Shown here piece by piece: positions 1 through 6,328 of a stretch of DNA of 37,540 nucleotides. The notes under the pieces were generated by a model that was not told where the DNA came from, ran no database searches, and saw only the letters and a list, made by a program, of their open reading frames with translations. Every line of letters starts with the position of its first letter. Position 1 is the first letter of the stretch. Origin of the DNA: a virus; the IMG/VR virus record IMGVR_UViG_3300024260_000029, positions 1 through 37,540 of that record. One strand, 5' to 3'. The translations under genes were made by a program, and so were the position numbers.

Positions 1-454
1 TATTTTTGTAATGAAACTTATCTCTACAACTCTTACTACAGAATTGTTTGGTTCTAACTTCAGGCATAAACATTTCTTTACATTCTAAACATCTCTTTTC
101 TTTCTGTACTACTTTTTTCTTTTCATTATTGAAAGATTGTTGACACTTTCTTGAACAGAATACTGTAGTTGAATTAACCATTCCCATATCACTATTACAA
201 TGCTTACAAAACTTATGTTCTTTAGGTTTAGATTGAGTACATCTCTTAGAACAAAATCTAGTACCTAACTTAGTATGATTAATATCTGCATTACATACAG
301 TACATTTTCTATCTCCTAATCTTTTAAGTTCTTCTTGTCTTTTCTCTTCTCTTTTGTACTTTTGATTGCATACAGAATTACAGAAATGTTTAGTTCGAGC
401 TTTACCTCTAGTTTCTGTTACTGCTCCACATTGTTTACAGTTACCCTTTGCCAT
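1..454 (-). CDS. Tandem zinc-ribbon protein, C-terminus outside window
   Basis: I see an open frame starting at 454 that runs off the left edge (151 codons visible). It contains four consecutive units of the form C-x2-C ... F-C-x3-C (CKQC/FCNSVC, CTVC/FCSKRC, CKHC/FCSRKC, CLEC/FCSKSC) separated by Lys/Glu-rich linkers. Each unit resembles a small treble-clef or FCS/MYM-type zinc finger, so Zn-dependent nucleic-acid or protein binding is likely. The start is preceded by AAGGATAAG, the ribosome-binding form used by several neighbours. The gene follows the 140-aa gene by three bases and is the promoter-distal visible member of the leftward block. A nuclease or other domain may follow beyond the window edge. 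Function is unknown; the metal-binding inference is fairly secure. Confidence 0.75.
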   Translation of the reverse strand, partial: MAKGNCKQCGAVTETRGKARTKHFCNSVCNQKYKREEKRQEELKRLGDRKCTVCNADINHTKLGTRFCSKRCTQSKPKEHKFCKHCNSDMGMVNSTTVFCSRKCQQSFNNEKKKVVQKEKRCLECKEMFMPEVRTKQFCSKSCRDKFHYKN

Positions 455-457
455 TAC

Positions 458-880
458 TTATCCTTGATAATATTCTTTTCTATTTATTCTGTCTAATTGA
501 TCCATGATATTATTAGTGGTTTTAAACTCACTACTAGTGCCTATATTCTTCTCTAAATCAAAGTATAGGGTATTAGCTAACCTTAGACATTTCATCCCTG
601 CTGAGCCTTTAAATACATCTTCTTCAGCTAAGTATAGACAAGATGATACACCTAATAATAAAGCATTACCATCTACATCTTCACCATTTGTTATTGTTTC
701 TAGCTTATTATATGCAGATGTTACATATTCTATAGCTCCATTCTCAGTCTTAATTCCATGGTTCTTTTGAACCAGTTGTAATAATTCTTTAACTTCTGGA
801 TGTTTACCTTTAGCATCATCTAAAAATTGAGTTAAGAAACTCATTGCTAAAGCACTATATTCTTTATGATATTCCTTCAT
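458..880 (-). CDS. Hypothetical protein, 140 aa
   Basis: Not recognised. It is a soluble, mixed-charge protein with no membrane segment. The N-terminal half is predicted by eye to be helical (LTQFLDDAK, KELLQLVQK). The middle is hydrophobic and small-residue rich (GNALLLGVSSCLYLAEED), which could be a helical core. The ATG is preceded by AAGGATAAGTAA, the recurring ribosome-binding pattern in this block. It ends three bases before the zinc-ribbon gene and begins one base after the 112-aa gene, so all three are almost certainly co-transcribed. An early host-takeover or accessory role is possible from position only. Confidence 0.7.
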   Translation of the reverse strand: MKEYHKEYSALAMSFLTQFLDDAKGKHPEVKELLQLVQKNHGIKTENGAIEYVTSAYNKLETITNGEDVDGNALLLGVSSCLYLAEEDVFKGSAGMKCLRLANTLYFDLEKNIGTSSEFKTTNNIMDQLDRINRKEYYQG

Positions 881-1219
881 TTACTTATCCTTGTTCTCTA
901 GTATCCATTGACAAGCTAAAAAACATGCTTCTGGTTCTGTATCTGCTAAAACTATTTCTTGTGGGTTTATTTTACCTAGTGAAGCTGTGCGATGATTTAC
1001 CTCACATGACGCGGATACTGCACCATACCCTGAAAACAAAAAGTAATTCTTAGTATAAGCCCATTCTTTACATAAATGCATTAGCTCGTAGATATTGATA
1101 GAACTATCCCTTCTTTCTCCAATATCATCAAATTCATATCTTATGACAGATGTTTGAGCTACCTTTTTTCTCCTATAAATATGAATACCCATCACTTCAC
1201 TTAATAATTCTACTTGCAT
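881..1219 (-). CDS. Hypothetical protein, 112 aa
   Basis: Not recognised. It is a compact protein whose C-terminal part contains DTEPEACFLACQWILENK. The pattern 'EAR/EAC...A..W.LEN.' is common at the ends of small phage proteins of the Phage_ABA_S / DUF2591 type, so a distant member of that family is possible but not shown. The start has a good ribosome-binding site (GAGGAG). It lies between the ASCH-like gene (three bases upstream) and the 140-aa gene (directly adjacent), in one leftward operon. There is no signal peptide or membrane segment. Confidence 0.65.
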   Translation of the reverse strand: MQVELLSEVMGIHIYRRKKVAQTSVIRYEFDDIGERRDSSINIYELMHLCKEWAYTKNYFLFSGYGAVSASCEVNHRTASLGKINPQEIVLADTEPEACFLACQWILENKDK

Positions 1220-1222
1220 TAT

Positions 1223-1810
1223 TTATTTCTCCTCTTTTGTTGTAACTTTTACATCATATAGAAATACATAAGGATTATCTTCATAGTTACCTAGTGATAT
1301 TCTCTCACCAGTTTCTGTGAAGTGTTTGTCTTCATATTGTTGCATTAGATTGTTAAAATGATATTCAATATCTTGGTGGAAAGTACCCCAAGTTTCTCCG
1401 TTTACTATCCACCCTAGACCTAAAACACCCAATACTGTTAAATCCTGCGCCAGAACAACTCTTACATCTTCAATATCTATATTAAAACGACTTTGTTCTT
1501 TTGTCATTTGTGAAGCTGGTCGCCAAGGTATGTCATCTAATATTGTTCCAGTAGGCTCAAAATCTACTTTATAAGCAGGGTATGGCATCATTTCTTTTTG
1601 GTCAAACTCTTCCTTAACAAACACATCTTTATCCCCTGCTTGTAGTGGAGCAAATTCTATTAGCGGTACTGCTTTCTGTTCCAAAGTTAAAGCACAAGGT
1701 ATATCTCCTTTTATAGCCATACATTCGACTTTACAGGGCACTATCATTATACTAGCACCATCTTGCAGTGCTTTGATAGTCTGTTGTGGTAATTCTATTG
1801 ATTTGCTCAT
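1223..1810 (-). CDS. ASCH/PUA-like phage protein
   Basis: The 195-aa protein has a central segment 'W-R-P-A-S-Q-M ... S-R-F-N-I-D-I-E-D-V-R-V ... Q-D-L-T'. This matches by eye the conserved core of a widespread phage family ('WRPxxxMPxxASRxxLxVxxVRVERLQDIT') usually annotated as ASCH-like, a PUA-related fold thought to bind RNA or modified nucleotides. The usual C-terminal 'NPWVWVIxF' strand is represented here by NPYVFLYDVKV. Residues 60-80 (LQAGDKDVFVKEEF) correspond to the 'PGDxLWVRE' strand of the family. Placement in an early accessory operon fits. Molecular function is not established, so the family call is by eye only. Confidence 0.6.
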   Translation of the reverse strand: MSKSIELPQQTIKALQDGASIMIVPCKVECMAIKGDIPCALTLEQKAVPLIEFAPLQAGDKDVFVKEEFDQKEMMPYPAYKVDFEPTGTILDDIPWRPASQMTKEQSRFNIDIEDVRVVLAQDLTVLGVLGLGWIVNGETWGTFHQDIEYHFNNLMQQYEDKHFTETGERISLGNYEDNPYVFLYDVKVTTKEEK

Positions 1811-1814
1811 TTAC

Positions 1815-1955
1815 TTATCCTTCCACTTTACTTAATATTAATCTTATTAAACAATGTTCTCCATATGTCTTAGCATGATTATCATCTATATCTTTAAGTA
1901 ACTTAATTAGTTTCTTTGGATCTATTAGTTGTTGTGGTTCTGCGTATATGTTCAT
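1815..1955 (-). CDS. Small hypothetical protein, 46 aa
   Basis: A short frame with ATG at 1955 and TAA at 1815. It begins MNIYAEPQQLIDPKKL, followed by a likely helix (KKLIKLLKDIDDNHAKTYGEH). The ribosome-binding region is GGATAATAA, and the ATG overlaps the stop of the upstream 52-aa gene (ATGA arrangement), a sign of translational coupling. It ends four bases before the start of the ASCH-like gene. It is not recognised, but packing and coding character make it likely real. Confidence 0.6.
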   Translation of the reverse strand: MNIYAEPQQLIDPKKLIKLLKDIDDNHAKTYGEHCLIRLILSKVEG

Positions 1956-2110
1956 TTATTATCCTTATTACAGTGCTTACAATTCTCACAAGTTCTTGAT
2001 TCAAAATCATCATAAATTTGATCTATAACTGAGCAATGATTACTATCACAGTAATTATCGAGGCTATCATATTCTATTTCTATTAAGTCTTTTGCTTCTT
2101 CTCTAGTCAT
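1952..2110 (-). CDS. Small Cys-rich protein with CxxCxxC, 52 aa
   Basis: ATG at 2110, TGA at 1952. The 52-residue product has an acidic helical N-terminus (TREEAKDLIEIEYDSLDN) and two Cys groups: YCDSNHC near residue 20 and CENCKHC near residues 41-47. Spacing of this kind normally binds Zn. Both ends overlap neighbours by four bases (ATGA), so three small genes (46, 52 and 56 aa) form a coupled cassette. Function is unknown; metal binding is inferred from Cys spacing. Confidence 0.6.
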   Translation of the reverse strand: MTREEAKDLIEIEYDSLDNYCDSNHCSVIDQIYDDFESRTCENCKHCNKDNK

Positions 2111-2277
2111 TTATTATCCTTTTTATATTGTTCAATAATGGCATCTAATCGCTCATCAACTTCTGCTTTATTCATAAATGAAAATACATACTCATCATCT
2201 ATATATAATTCAAAGTATATCTTGCTAGTTTCTTTACTAAAGTTACAAGCTATATTAGGTCTAAGTTCTATCTCCAT
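2107..2277 (-). CDS. Small hypothetical protein, 56 aa
   Basis: ATG at 2277, TGA at 2107. The product begins MEIELRPNIACNFSKE, then has a beta-like stretch (SKIYFELYIDDEYVFSFM) and an acidic/basic C-terminal helix (VDERLDAIIEQYKKD). It overlaps the 3' end of the 167-aa gene by 17 bases and the start of the 52-aa gene by four bases. The ribosome-binding site is GGAG seven bases upstream. Not recognised; co-directional tight packing supports expression. Confidence 0.6.
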   Translation of the reverse strand: MEIELRPNIACNFSKETSKIYFELYIDDEYVFSFMNKAEVDERLDAIIEQYKKDNK

Positions 2278-2764
2278 AATTTACTCCTGATAGTTCATAC
2301 TCTTTGTTATTGAGTATCTCACATACTCTTTCAGCTACTTCTTCTGGCATATAGATTACTCCTACAGTTTTTAAAGTACACCAATAGTCTAAGCAATATT
2401 CGCCGCCTTTATGGTTATATCTAACGCAGTATTTAACTTGGGCTTCATCATTCCAATCAGCTACCCAATCTTCCATGTTCATCTCAATAGTTACTGCTTC
2501 TACTAAAGCACCTAACCTCATCATCTCATTTTGAATTTTAAAGTGTTCATTAGTAAACTTTTCAGTACTTCTATACCTACCAGCTTTAAGAAGGTCATTA
2601 CTTTGTCCTGTAGCCTCTCCCATAACTGTTTTAATACTTATAAAGAAGGTATCACCATCCTCATATTCTATCTCATACTTATTAGGTTTATTAGTCTCTG
2701 CTTTTAACTTAGCTAGTTCCTCTTCTAATCTCTCTATCTGTTCATTTATTTTATTTGCATTCAT
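2261..2764 (-). CDS. Hypothetical protein, 167 aa, N-terminal coiled coil
   Basis: Residues 1-25 form a clear coiled coil (KINEQIERLEEELAKLKAE), followed by a beta-rich domain beginning YEIEYEDGDTFFISI. The remainder contains many aromatic and charged residues (MEDWVADWNDEAQVKYCVRYNH). The ATG has a good ribosome-binding site (AAAGGAATT). Proteins of this shape, a short coiled coil plus a compact alpha/beta domain, are frequent in phage early regions with no assigned role. No enzyme motif is visible. Confidence 0.65.
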   Translation of the reverse strand: MNANKINEQIERLEEELAKLKAETNKPNKYEIEYEDGDTFFISIKTVMGEATGQSNDLLKAGRYRSTEKFTNEHFKIQNEMMRLGALVEAVTIEMNMEDWVADWNDEAQVKYCVRYNHKGGEYCLDYWCTLKTVGVIYMPEEVAERVCEILNNKEYELSGVNYGDRT

Positions 2765-2803
2765 TATAATTCCTTTATTGTTTTATATTTTTTAATCTCT
2801 TCA

Positions 2804-3031
2804 CTAATAGTCTTCACCTATATTCATTAACATATTTGCTATAAAATCTTGTAATTCTTTGGTTGAGTTCTTCCATTCTAAGCAATTTTCTCTGTACATA
2901 TACGCATTCCTAGATTCTCTTTTTGAGTCGCTTTCTAATCCTCTTATTATGTCTTCTAGGTCTTCTACTTTGTTCTCTAGTCGTATAACCTCATTGCTTA
3001 ATGTTGTTATAAATCTTTCACTTGCTTTCAT
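2804..3031 (-). CDS. Coiled-coil protein, 75 aa
   Basis: Most of the protein is a single heptad-rich helix (EVIRLENKVEDLEDIIRGLESDSK), so an oligomeric helical protein is expected. The start at 3031 lies inside the 3' end of the 64-aa gene (14-base overlap) and has GGAG six bases upstream, consistent with translational coupling. The ~40 bases after its stop are AT-rich with no gene. Function unknown. Confidence 0.6.
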   Translation of the reverse strand: MKASERFITTLSNEVIRLENKVEDLEDIIRGLESDSKRESRNAYMYRENCLEWKNSTKELQDFIANMLMNIGEDY

Positions 3032-3212
3032 TGGTTCTCCCTAGTTCATATCGTTCATTAACTATTTCTCTATATGTAAATGACCTTATTTTTGCTAGTT
3101 CTTTATGTTTAGCTATTAGCTTTAGTTCTGTTGCTGAGTTATTAACCTTTTCCATTCTATTGAATAGCATCCAATCTTTTCTTGATTGTTCTAGTAACTT
3201 TTCATATGTCAT
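3018..3212 (-). CDS. Hypothetical protein, 64 aa
   Basis: A small basic helical protein (MTYEKLLEQSRKDW ... ELKLIAKHKELAKIR). It overlaps the start of the coiled-coil gene by 14 bases and the end of the 206-aa gene by four bases (ATGA). The ribosome-binding site is AAGGGA. Not recognised; a role as a small DNA- or protein-binding accessory factor is possible only from size and charge. Confidence 0.55.
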   Translation of the reverse strand: MTYEKLLEQSRKDWMLFNRMEKVNNSATELKLIAKHKELAKIRSFTYREIVNERYELGRTNESK

Positions 3213-3829
3213 ATGTTTCCCTTATTTATTCTTAGGAATAACTCTAATTGATTCTTGCTTTCATATAGACTACAATAGTTTGCATCAAAAGATATGTTTT
3301 TCTGTTGCTTTTGATAGTATTGCAGTTGAATCATGTACTCTATAGCTGTCGCACTAAACTGCCAACCTTTCCCTGTCTTTGAAATATGTCCTTCTTCTAA
3401 TAGAAATTGACTTGACTTAATCTTTCTGTATAATTGAGATGTAAAGTTATAGTATTCTTGTATCTCTTTAGTGCTAAAGAATTCTTGCTCTTTCTCTTTT
3501 ATTGCTAAAAGTAAATCACTAGAAGAAACCATTACTCTATATAAATTCATATTATTATTTATCCTATTTTCTGCCTTCTTTGAGTATTTCTTCCATCTTG
3601 CAACCTCTCTTATTTGTGTTTTTAGATCTTCAAGGTCATTCTCATAATAACTGTCTATTAATCTTTTGCATATATCGTTATATCTTTTTTTATTTACTTC
3701 TAACCATTCTATAGGTTCTGTTAGGTTCTCATCTAAAGCATAAAGAATAGCAAAACATTCAGCACATATATTACTGTAAAGATATGAATTACATTTATCT
3801 TTTCCCGTCATGCAAACATCGCAATACAT
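3209..3829 (-). CDS. Zinc-finger-containing hypothetical protein, 206 aa
   Basis: I place the start at 3829 rather than at an ATG ten codons upstream, because the 3829 ATG follows directly after the stop of the 76-aa gene (TAATATG) and has GGTGGA upstream. The N-terminus carries CDVC ... CAEC (two CxxC pairs about 20 residues apart), a zinc-ribbon arrangement. The rest is helical and highly charged (LEDLKTQIREVARWKKYSKKAEN). A segment near the C-terminus (FSTKEIQEYYNFTSQLYRKI ... LEEGHISKTGKGWQF) looks like a winged-helix DNA-binding unit. A transcription-related role is a reasonable guess; no family is recognised. Confidence 0.6.
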   Translation of the reverse strand: MYCDVCMTGKDKCNSYLYSNICAECFAILYALDENLTEPIEWLEVNKKRYNDICKRLIDSYYENDLEDLKTQIREVARWKKYSKKAENRINNNMNLYRVMVSSSDLLLAIKEKEQEFFSTKEIQEYYNFTSQLYRKIKSSQFLLEEGHISKTGKGWQFSATAIEYMIQLQYYQKQQKNISFDANYCSLYESKNQLELFLRINKGNI

Positions 3830-3830
3830 A

Positions 3831-4061
3831 TTATTCCACCAGCTTAGTTGTTGGTTCAAATACTTTTACGGGATTAATGTCTACACCTGCATCATTAGCT
3901 GTCAATATTGTCCCAAAAGCTTTTATTTCTGTGTTGTATGTATTAGTTAAGGCATTAGCACATTTGACTATTGCCATGCTATCTTCTGTGCTTGTTGTTC
4001 CTCTTTTAATTCTTGATATCTCATCTAATAAAGCTGTCCTCACTATTTCTAGTTGTGTCAT
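3831..4061 (-). CDS. Hypothetical protein, 76 aa
   Basis: A short helical protein (MTQLEIVRTALLDEISRIKRG) with a neutral middle (CANALTNTYNTEIKAF). Residues 1-50 resemble by shape the small phage proteins that precede zinc-finger regulators ('A...L...I..L..G..S...A..IA..AN'), but no family can be named. The start has a strong ribosome-binding site (AAAAGGGGTAAACA). It is the first gene after a 240-base gene-free stretch, so it probably opens the transcription unit running to the left edge. The next gene starts right after its stop. Confidence 0.6.
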   Translation of the reverse strand: MTQLEIVRTALLDEISRIKRGTTSTEDSMAIVKCANALTNTYNTEIKAFGTILTANDAGVDINPVKVFEPTTKLVE

Positions 4062-4231
4062 TGTTTACCCCTTTTATTTTTTCTTTGATTGTATGGCTAT
4101 ACATTCTGTATATGTCATATATCCACTTAATATAATATATACCTACTTTGTAAGCATACTAATATATTAAAATATTATGTTTAGGTTAGTCCTATTTCAA
4201 CTAACATACACCTTATGAAACTTTATTTTTG

Positions 4232-4276
4232 ATTCGCTGCTCTTTCAGGTGGTGCGAATAAGTTATTAAATAACTT
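4232..4276 (-). terminator. Two adjacent hairpins in a gene-free gap (4062-4302)
   Basis: Downstream (leftward) of the 112-aa gene lie ATTCGC (4232-4237) paired with GCGAAT (4254-4259) around a 16-base loop, and AAGTTATT (4260-4267) paired with AATAACTT (4269-4276), a near-continuous palindrome. There is no strong U-tract on the transcribed strand, so intrinsic termination would be weak. An operator or RNA-processing site is the alternative. The rest of the gap up to 4062 is AT-rich leader sequence with no gene I can support. Confidence 0.35.
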
Positions 4277-4302
4277 TAAAATATCTATTTTTTAGGTAGA
4301 CA

Positions 4303-4641
4303 CTATGAAATTAATTGCTCTACCGTTGGGACTGTATGTAGTTCCCACCACTCTGACCCGTCGTCCTCGTCTCTAGTGAGCCACGTACCGTTGTTTAACA
4401 GTACAGTTCCATTTAGGTGTTGCACACCAAACCCAGAGTCGTACTCTAGATCTGTCGGGATAGTGTAGTTGTCTATCTCTACCCCTTTAATCTCTAAGGC
4501 ACGAATTAGGAATGACTCCCCGTTATCTATACCACATTTATAGTTAGGATTGTGTGTTTTTAGCCTTATGTTATATGCGACTATGTCGCTCAGTTGTGCT
4601 GGACTGATAGCGTCCTTTAGTTCTTTCATTACGTTTGTCAT
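4303..4641 (-). CDS. Hypothetical protein, 112 aa
   Basis: An acidic protein with Trp-rich C-terminal part (TWLTRDEDDGSEWWELHTVPT). Not recognised. The start has a good ribosome-binding site (AAAAGGAGCATAAC) and sits directly behind leader repeat copy A. Its codon use is visibly more GC-rich than its neighbours (many GTC, ACC, GAC codons in 4303-4470), hinting at separate acquisition. The adjacent gene-free stretch downstream holds hairpins. It could be a cargo gene of the repeat-flanked accessory block. Confidence 0.65.
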   Translation of the reverse strand: MTNVMKELKDAISPAQLSDIVAYNIRLKTHNPNYKCGIDNGESFLIRALEIKGVEIDNYTIPTDLEYDSGFGVQHLNGTVLLNNGTWLTRDEDDGSEWWELHTVPTVEQLIS

Positions 4642-4649
4642 GTTATGCT

Positions 4650-4718
4650 CCTTTTATTTTTGTTTTAAGTCTTATAAGCTTATAGTACATACTTAATAAA
4701 TATATACTATGAAATTAT
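4650..4718 (-). repeat. Leader repeat copy A (~65 bp)
   Basis: First of three near-identical intergenic elements, each directly upstream of a minus-strand accessory gene. It contains an internal dyad ATAGTACATA (4682-4691) / TATATACTAT (4701-4710) with a conserved CTTAATAAA centre, followed by AAGTCTTATAAGCTTAT and an AAAATAAAAGG ribosome-binding leader. Compared with copies B and C, the mismatched position in the dyad differs but stays G-U compatible. It differs also by forming TATAAGCTTATA. Confidence 0.85.
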
Positions 4719-4722
4719 TTGC

Positions 4723-4753
4723 TATATCTACTAAGGTTTATTTAGTAGATATA
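4723..4753. repeat. Perfect inverted repeat, 12-bp arms, 7-base loop
   Basis: TATATCTACTAA at 4723-4734 and TTAGTAGATATA at 4742-4753 are exact reverse complements around GGTTTAT. It lies immediately upstream of leader repeat A and just past the end of the reading frame that continues the 111-aa gene. It could terminate the upstream leftward transcript or be an operator. No long U-tract follows in the leftward direction. Confidence 0.7.
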
Positions 4754-4762
4754 TACTCTTTG

Positions 4763-4936
4763 TTATATTTTTTGAAATTGATTTATCGCCATTTCACTAA
4801 ATTCATTTTTTAACAAATTAAAATCAAATGACTGTTTATTTTGACTCTTTATAAGACATTCGGCGATAGCCTTATTGTCTAAATTGATCACATAAAACCA
4901 ACCCCTCCAATTAATGTATTTAGGGTCAACAATTTT
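4763..4936 (-). pseudogene. In-frame continuation of the 111-aa gene past a UGA
   Basis: Immediately after the TGA (4937-4939) that ends the 111-aa gene, the same frame stays open for 57 more codons to a TAA at 4763. The product of this stretch looks like ordinary protein (KIVDPKYINWRGWFYVINLD, then NKAIAECLIKS). No good start codon with a ribosome-binding site serves it (a GTG exists within). It is therefore either the cut-off C-terminal part of a ~169-aa ancestral protein or reached by UGA readthrough. Whether any homologue has a sense codon at this position cannot be seen here. Confidence 0.45.
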
Positions 4937-5272
4937 TCACTTTTCCCCAATATATCCCGCATAATACACACAAACAAATAGATCTTGATGTTTTTTAAGA
5001 TCTTTATCACTCATAAACTCATAATATAAATGTATATTATCTTTAGTAATAGTAATCTGTTTTAAAATCTCACTATTTCTTTTTTGAGCCATTACTTGAC
5101 CTTCTTCTAGAGTTTTATAAGTATGTAAAAAGCCATATGATTCTCTGTTATATTTATGTTCACCATCAATTATAAACCATTTGCCTTTTTTAACTACATC
5201 TAATTCTTTAGTTTTTAATAACTTCACACCATTCACCAATGTTTTTTCGTAATTTATATAATTTTTATTCAT
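4937..5272 (-). CDS. Hypothetical protein, 111 aa, possibly truncated by UGA
   Basis: It starts with a good ribosome-binding site (AAAAGGGTAAATT) directly behind leader repeat B. The product is Lys-rich and soluble, with an N-terminal motif 'KGKWFIIDGEHKYNRESYGFLHTYKTLEEGQVMAQKR'-like alpha/beta layout (positions ~28-65). It is not recognised. It ends at a TGA beyond which the frame continues for 57 codons (see 4763-4936), so the full-length ancestral gene may have been about 169 codons. UGA followed by A is not a particularly leaky context, so loss by mutation is at least as likely as readthrough. Confidence 0.55.
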   Translation of the reverse strand: MNKNYINYEKTLVNGVKLLKTKELDVVKKGKWFIIDGEHKYNRESYGFLHTYKTLEEGQVMAQKRNSEILKQITITKDNIHLYYEFMSDKDLKKHQDLFVCVYYAGYIGEK

Positions 5273-5279
5273 AATTTAC

Positions 5280-5349
5280 CCTTTTATTTTTGTTTTAAGT
5301 CTTATAAACTTAATAGTATATACTTAATAAATACATACTATAAATTTAT
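5280..5349 (-). repeat. Leader repeat copy B (~65 bp)
   Basis: Second copy of the intergenic leader element, just upstream of the 111-aa gene. The dyad is ATAGTATATA (5313-5322) / TACATACTAT (5332-5341) around CTTAATAAA. It is nearly identical to copy C over its whole length and differs from copy A at a few positions. Confidence 0.85.
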
Positions 5350-5350
5350 C

Positions 5351-5755
5351 TTAAAATTCTACACCATATTTAACAAATAGTTTAAAAATATGGTTTGATA
5401 TATGACTCCACCATTTGTCCAATATAATGTCTTCTTTGTCATCTGGTAATTTATCTAAGTTATGCAATTTAGCAACCACTTTTAAAATCTCATAGTTAGC
5501 AAAATCAATATTTAAATAAGATCGTAGTCCCTGTAAATGATCCGACAATATGTCGTATCTATTCCCGTTATATCTTTTTATATTGTGATCGTAAAAAGCC
5601 ATAGATTTAATTTCATTAGATATTAGTTGCAATATCTCTTTTTTGTCGGTTGGATTAGTCTCTAATCCAAAATAATCTAAATCAATGCAATCAAAGATAT
5701 ACGCCTCAATATTTGTTTTGTATTCCTTGCTATTCGTGTTTAATAGTTTACTCAT
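5351..5755 (-). CDS. Hypothetical protein, 134 aa
   Basis: It begins MSKLLNTNSKEYKTN and is helical and acidic, with Trp and aromatic residues near the C-terminus (LDKWWSHISNHIFKLF). Not recognised. The ribosome-binding site is AAAGGAATTAAAAA. Its first seven codons are nearly identical in DNA to those of the adjacent membrane-protein frame at 5768-5950, suggesting duplication of a 5' gene end. It lies between leader repeat B (downstream) and the small membrane gene upstream. Confidence 0.6.
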   Translation of the reverse strand: MSKLLNTNSKEYKTNIEAYIFDCIDLDYFGLETNPTDKKEILQLISNEIKSMAFYDHNIKRYNGNRYDILSDHLQGLRSYLNIDFANYEILKVVAKLHNLDKLPDDKEDIILDKWWSHISNHIFKLFVKYGVEF

Positions 5756-5767
5756 TTTTTAATTCCT

Positions 5768-5950
5768 TTATTTTTGTTCATTTATATAAATGTATTCTTG
5801 ATAATTAGCTTCTTCTTCTTCTTGGTAAGCCAATGTATCATCTAATGAAATAATAGCCATAGATATCATCCATACGGTAAATGAACATAGGCTTATAAAT
5901 AATATAAAGCTTTTTAGATTGTCTTTGTTCGTGTTTAATAGTTTATTTAT
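5768..5950 (-). pseudogene. Small membrane protein frame whose expected ATG is ATA
   Basis: The frame of 60 codons begins with ATA at 5950 in the exact position where the downstream gene has ATG: 'ATA AAT AAA CTA TTA AAC ACG' versus 'ATG AGT AAA CTA TTA AAC ACG'. A ribosome-binding site (AAGGATATAAA) is in place. The product has one membrane segment (SFILFISLCSFTVWMISMAI) and an acidic Glu-rich tail. Either ATA is used as a rare start or the start has been lost by a G-to-A change. The next ATG would cut the membrane segment in half. Leader repeat C is directly upstream. Confidence 0.5.
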
Positions 5951-5960
5951 TTTATATCCT

Positions 5961-6027
5961 TTTTTGTTGCTTTAAGTCTTATAAACTTAATAGTATATAC
6001 TTAATAAATACATACTATAAATTTATT
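5961..6027 (-). repeat. Leader repeat copy C (~65 bp)
   Basis: Third copy of the leader element, upstream of the ATA-started membrane-protein frame. The dyad is ATAGTATATA (5990-5999) / TACATACTAT (6009-6018) around CTTAATAAA, the same as copy B. The 3' leader part is shorter and changed (TTTTTGTTGC replaces the TTTTATTTTTGTTT of copies A and B). Confidence 0.85.
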
Positions 6028-6076
6028 ATTTATCTAGTCTTCAAAATCATTTTAAGTGATTTAATCTATCTTTTTT

Positions 6077-6316
6077 TTAATATAATCCTTTATTAATTAA
6101 GTCATTAATGCATATTTCATATAAATTACTTAAATTTTCATCTAGTGTGAAGTCTGTATCAATTTCAATAAATAAGTGATTAGCACACAATCGGGCATCT
6201 TTAATATATATATCATATATCTCATGTTCATTATTATTTAATGCAACTTCAAATATTGGCATTTTGTCTATATTGCTAAATTCTTCTGTTATTTTTTTTA
6301 AATTTTTTGTTTTCAT
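6077..6316 (-). CDS. Hypothetical protein, 79 aa
   Basis: A small acidic protein (MKTKNLKKITEEFSNIDKMP ... FEVALNNNEHEIYDIYIKD) with a hydrophobic strand-like middle (HLFIEIDTDFTL). Not recognised. The ribosome-binding site AAAAGGATATAAAA is strong. It follows the 89-aa gene by 12 bases and lies in the same transcript from the 6629-6657 promoter. The next ~50 bases downstream are non-coding before leader repeat C. Confidence 0.6.
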   Translation of the reverse strand: MKTKNLKKITEEFSNIDKMPIFEVALNNNEHEIYDIYIKDARLCANHLFIEIDTDFTLDENLSNLYEICINDLINKGLY

Positions 6317-6328
6317 TTTTATATCCTT

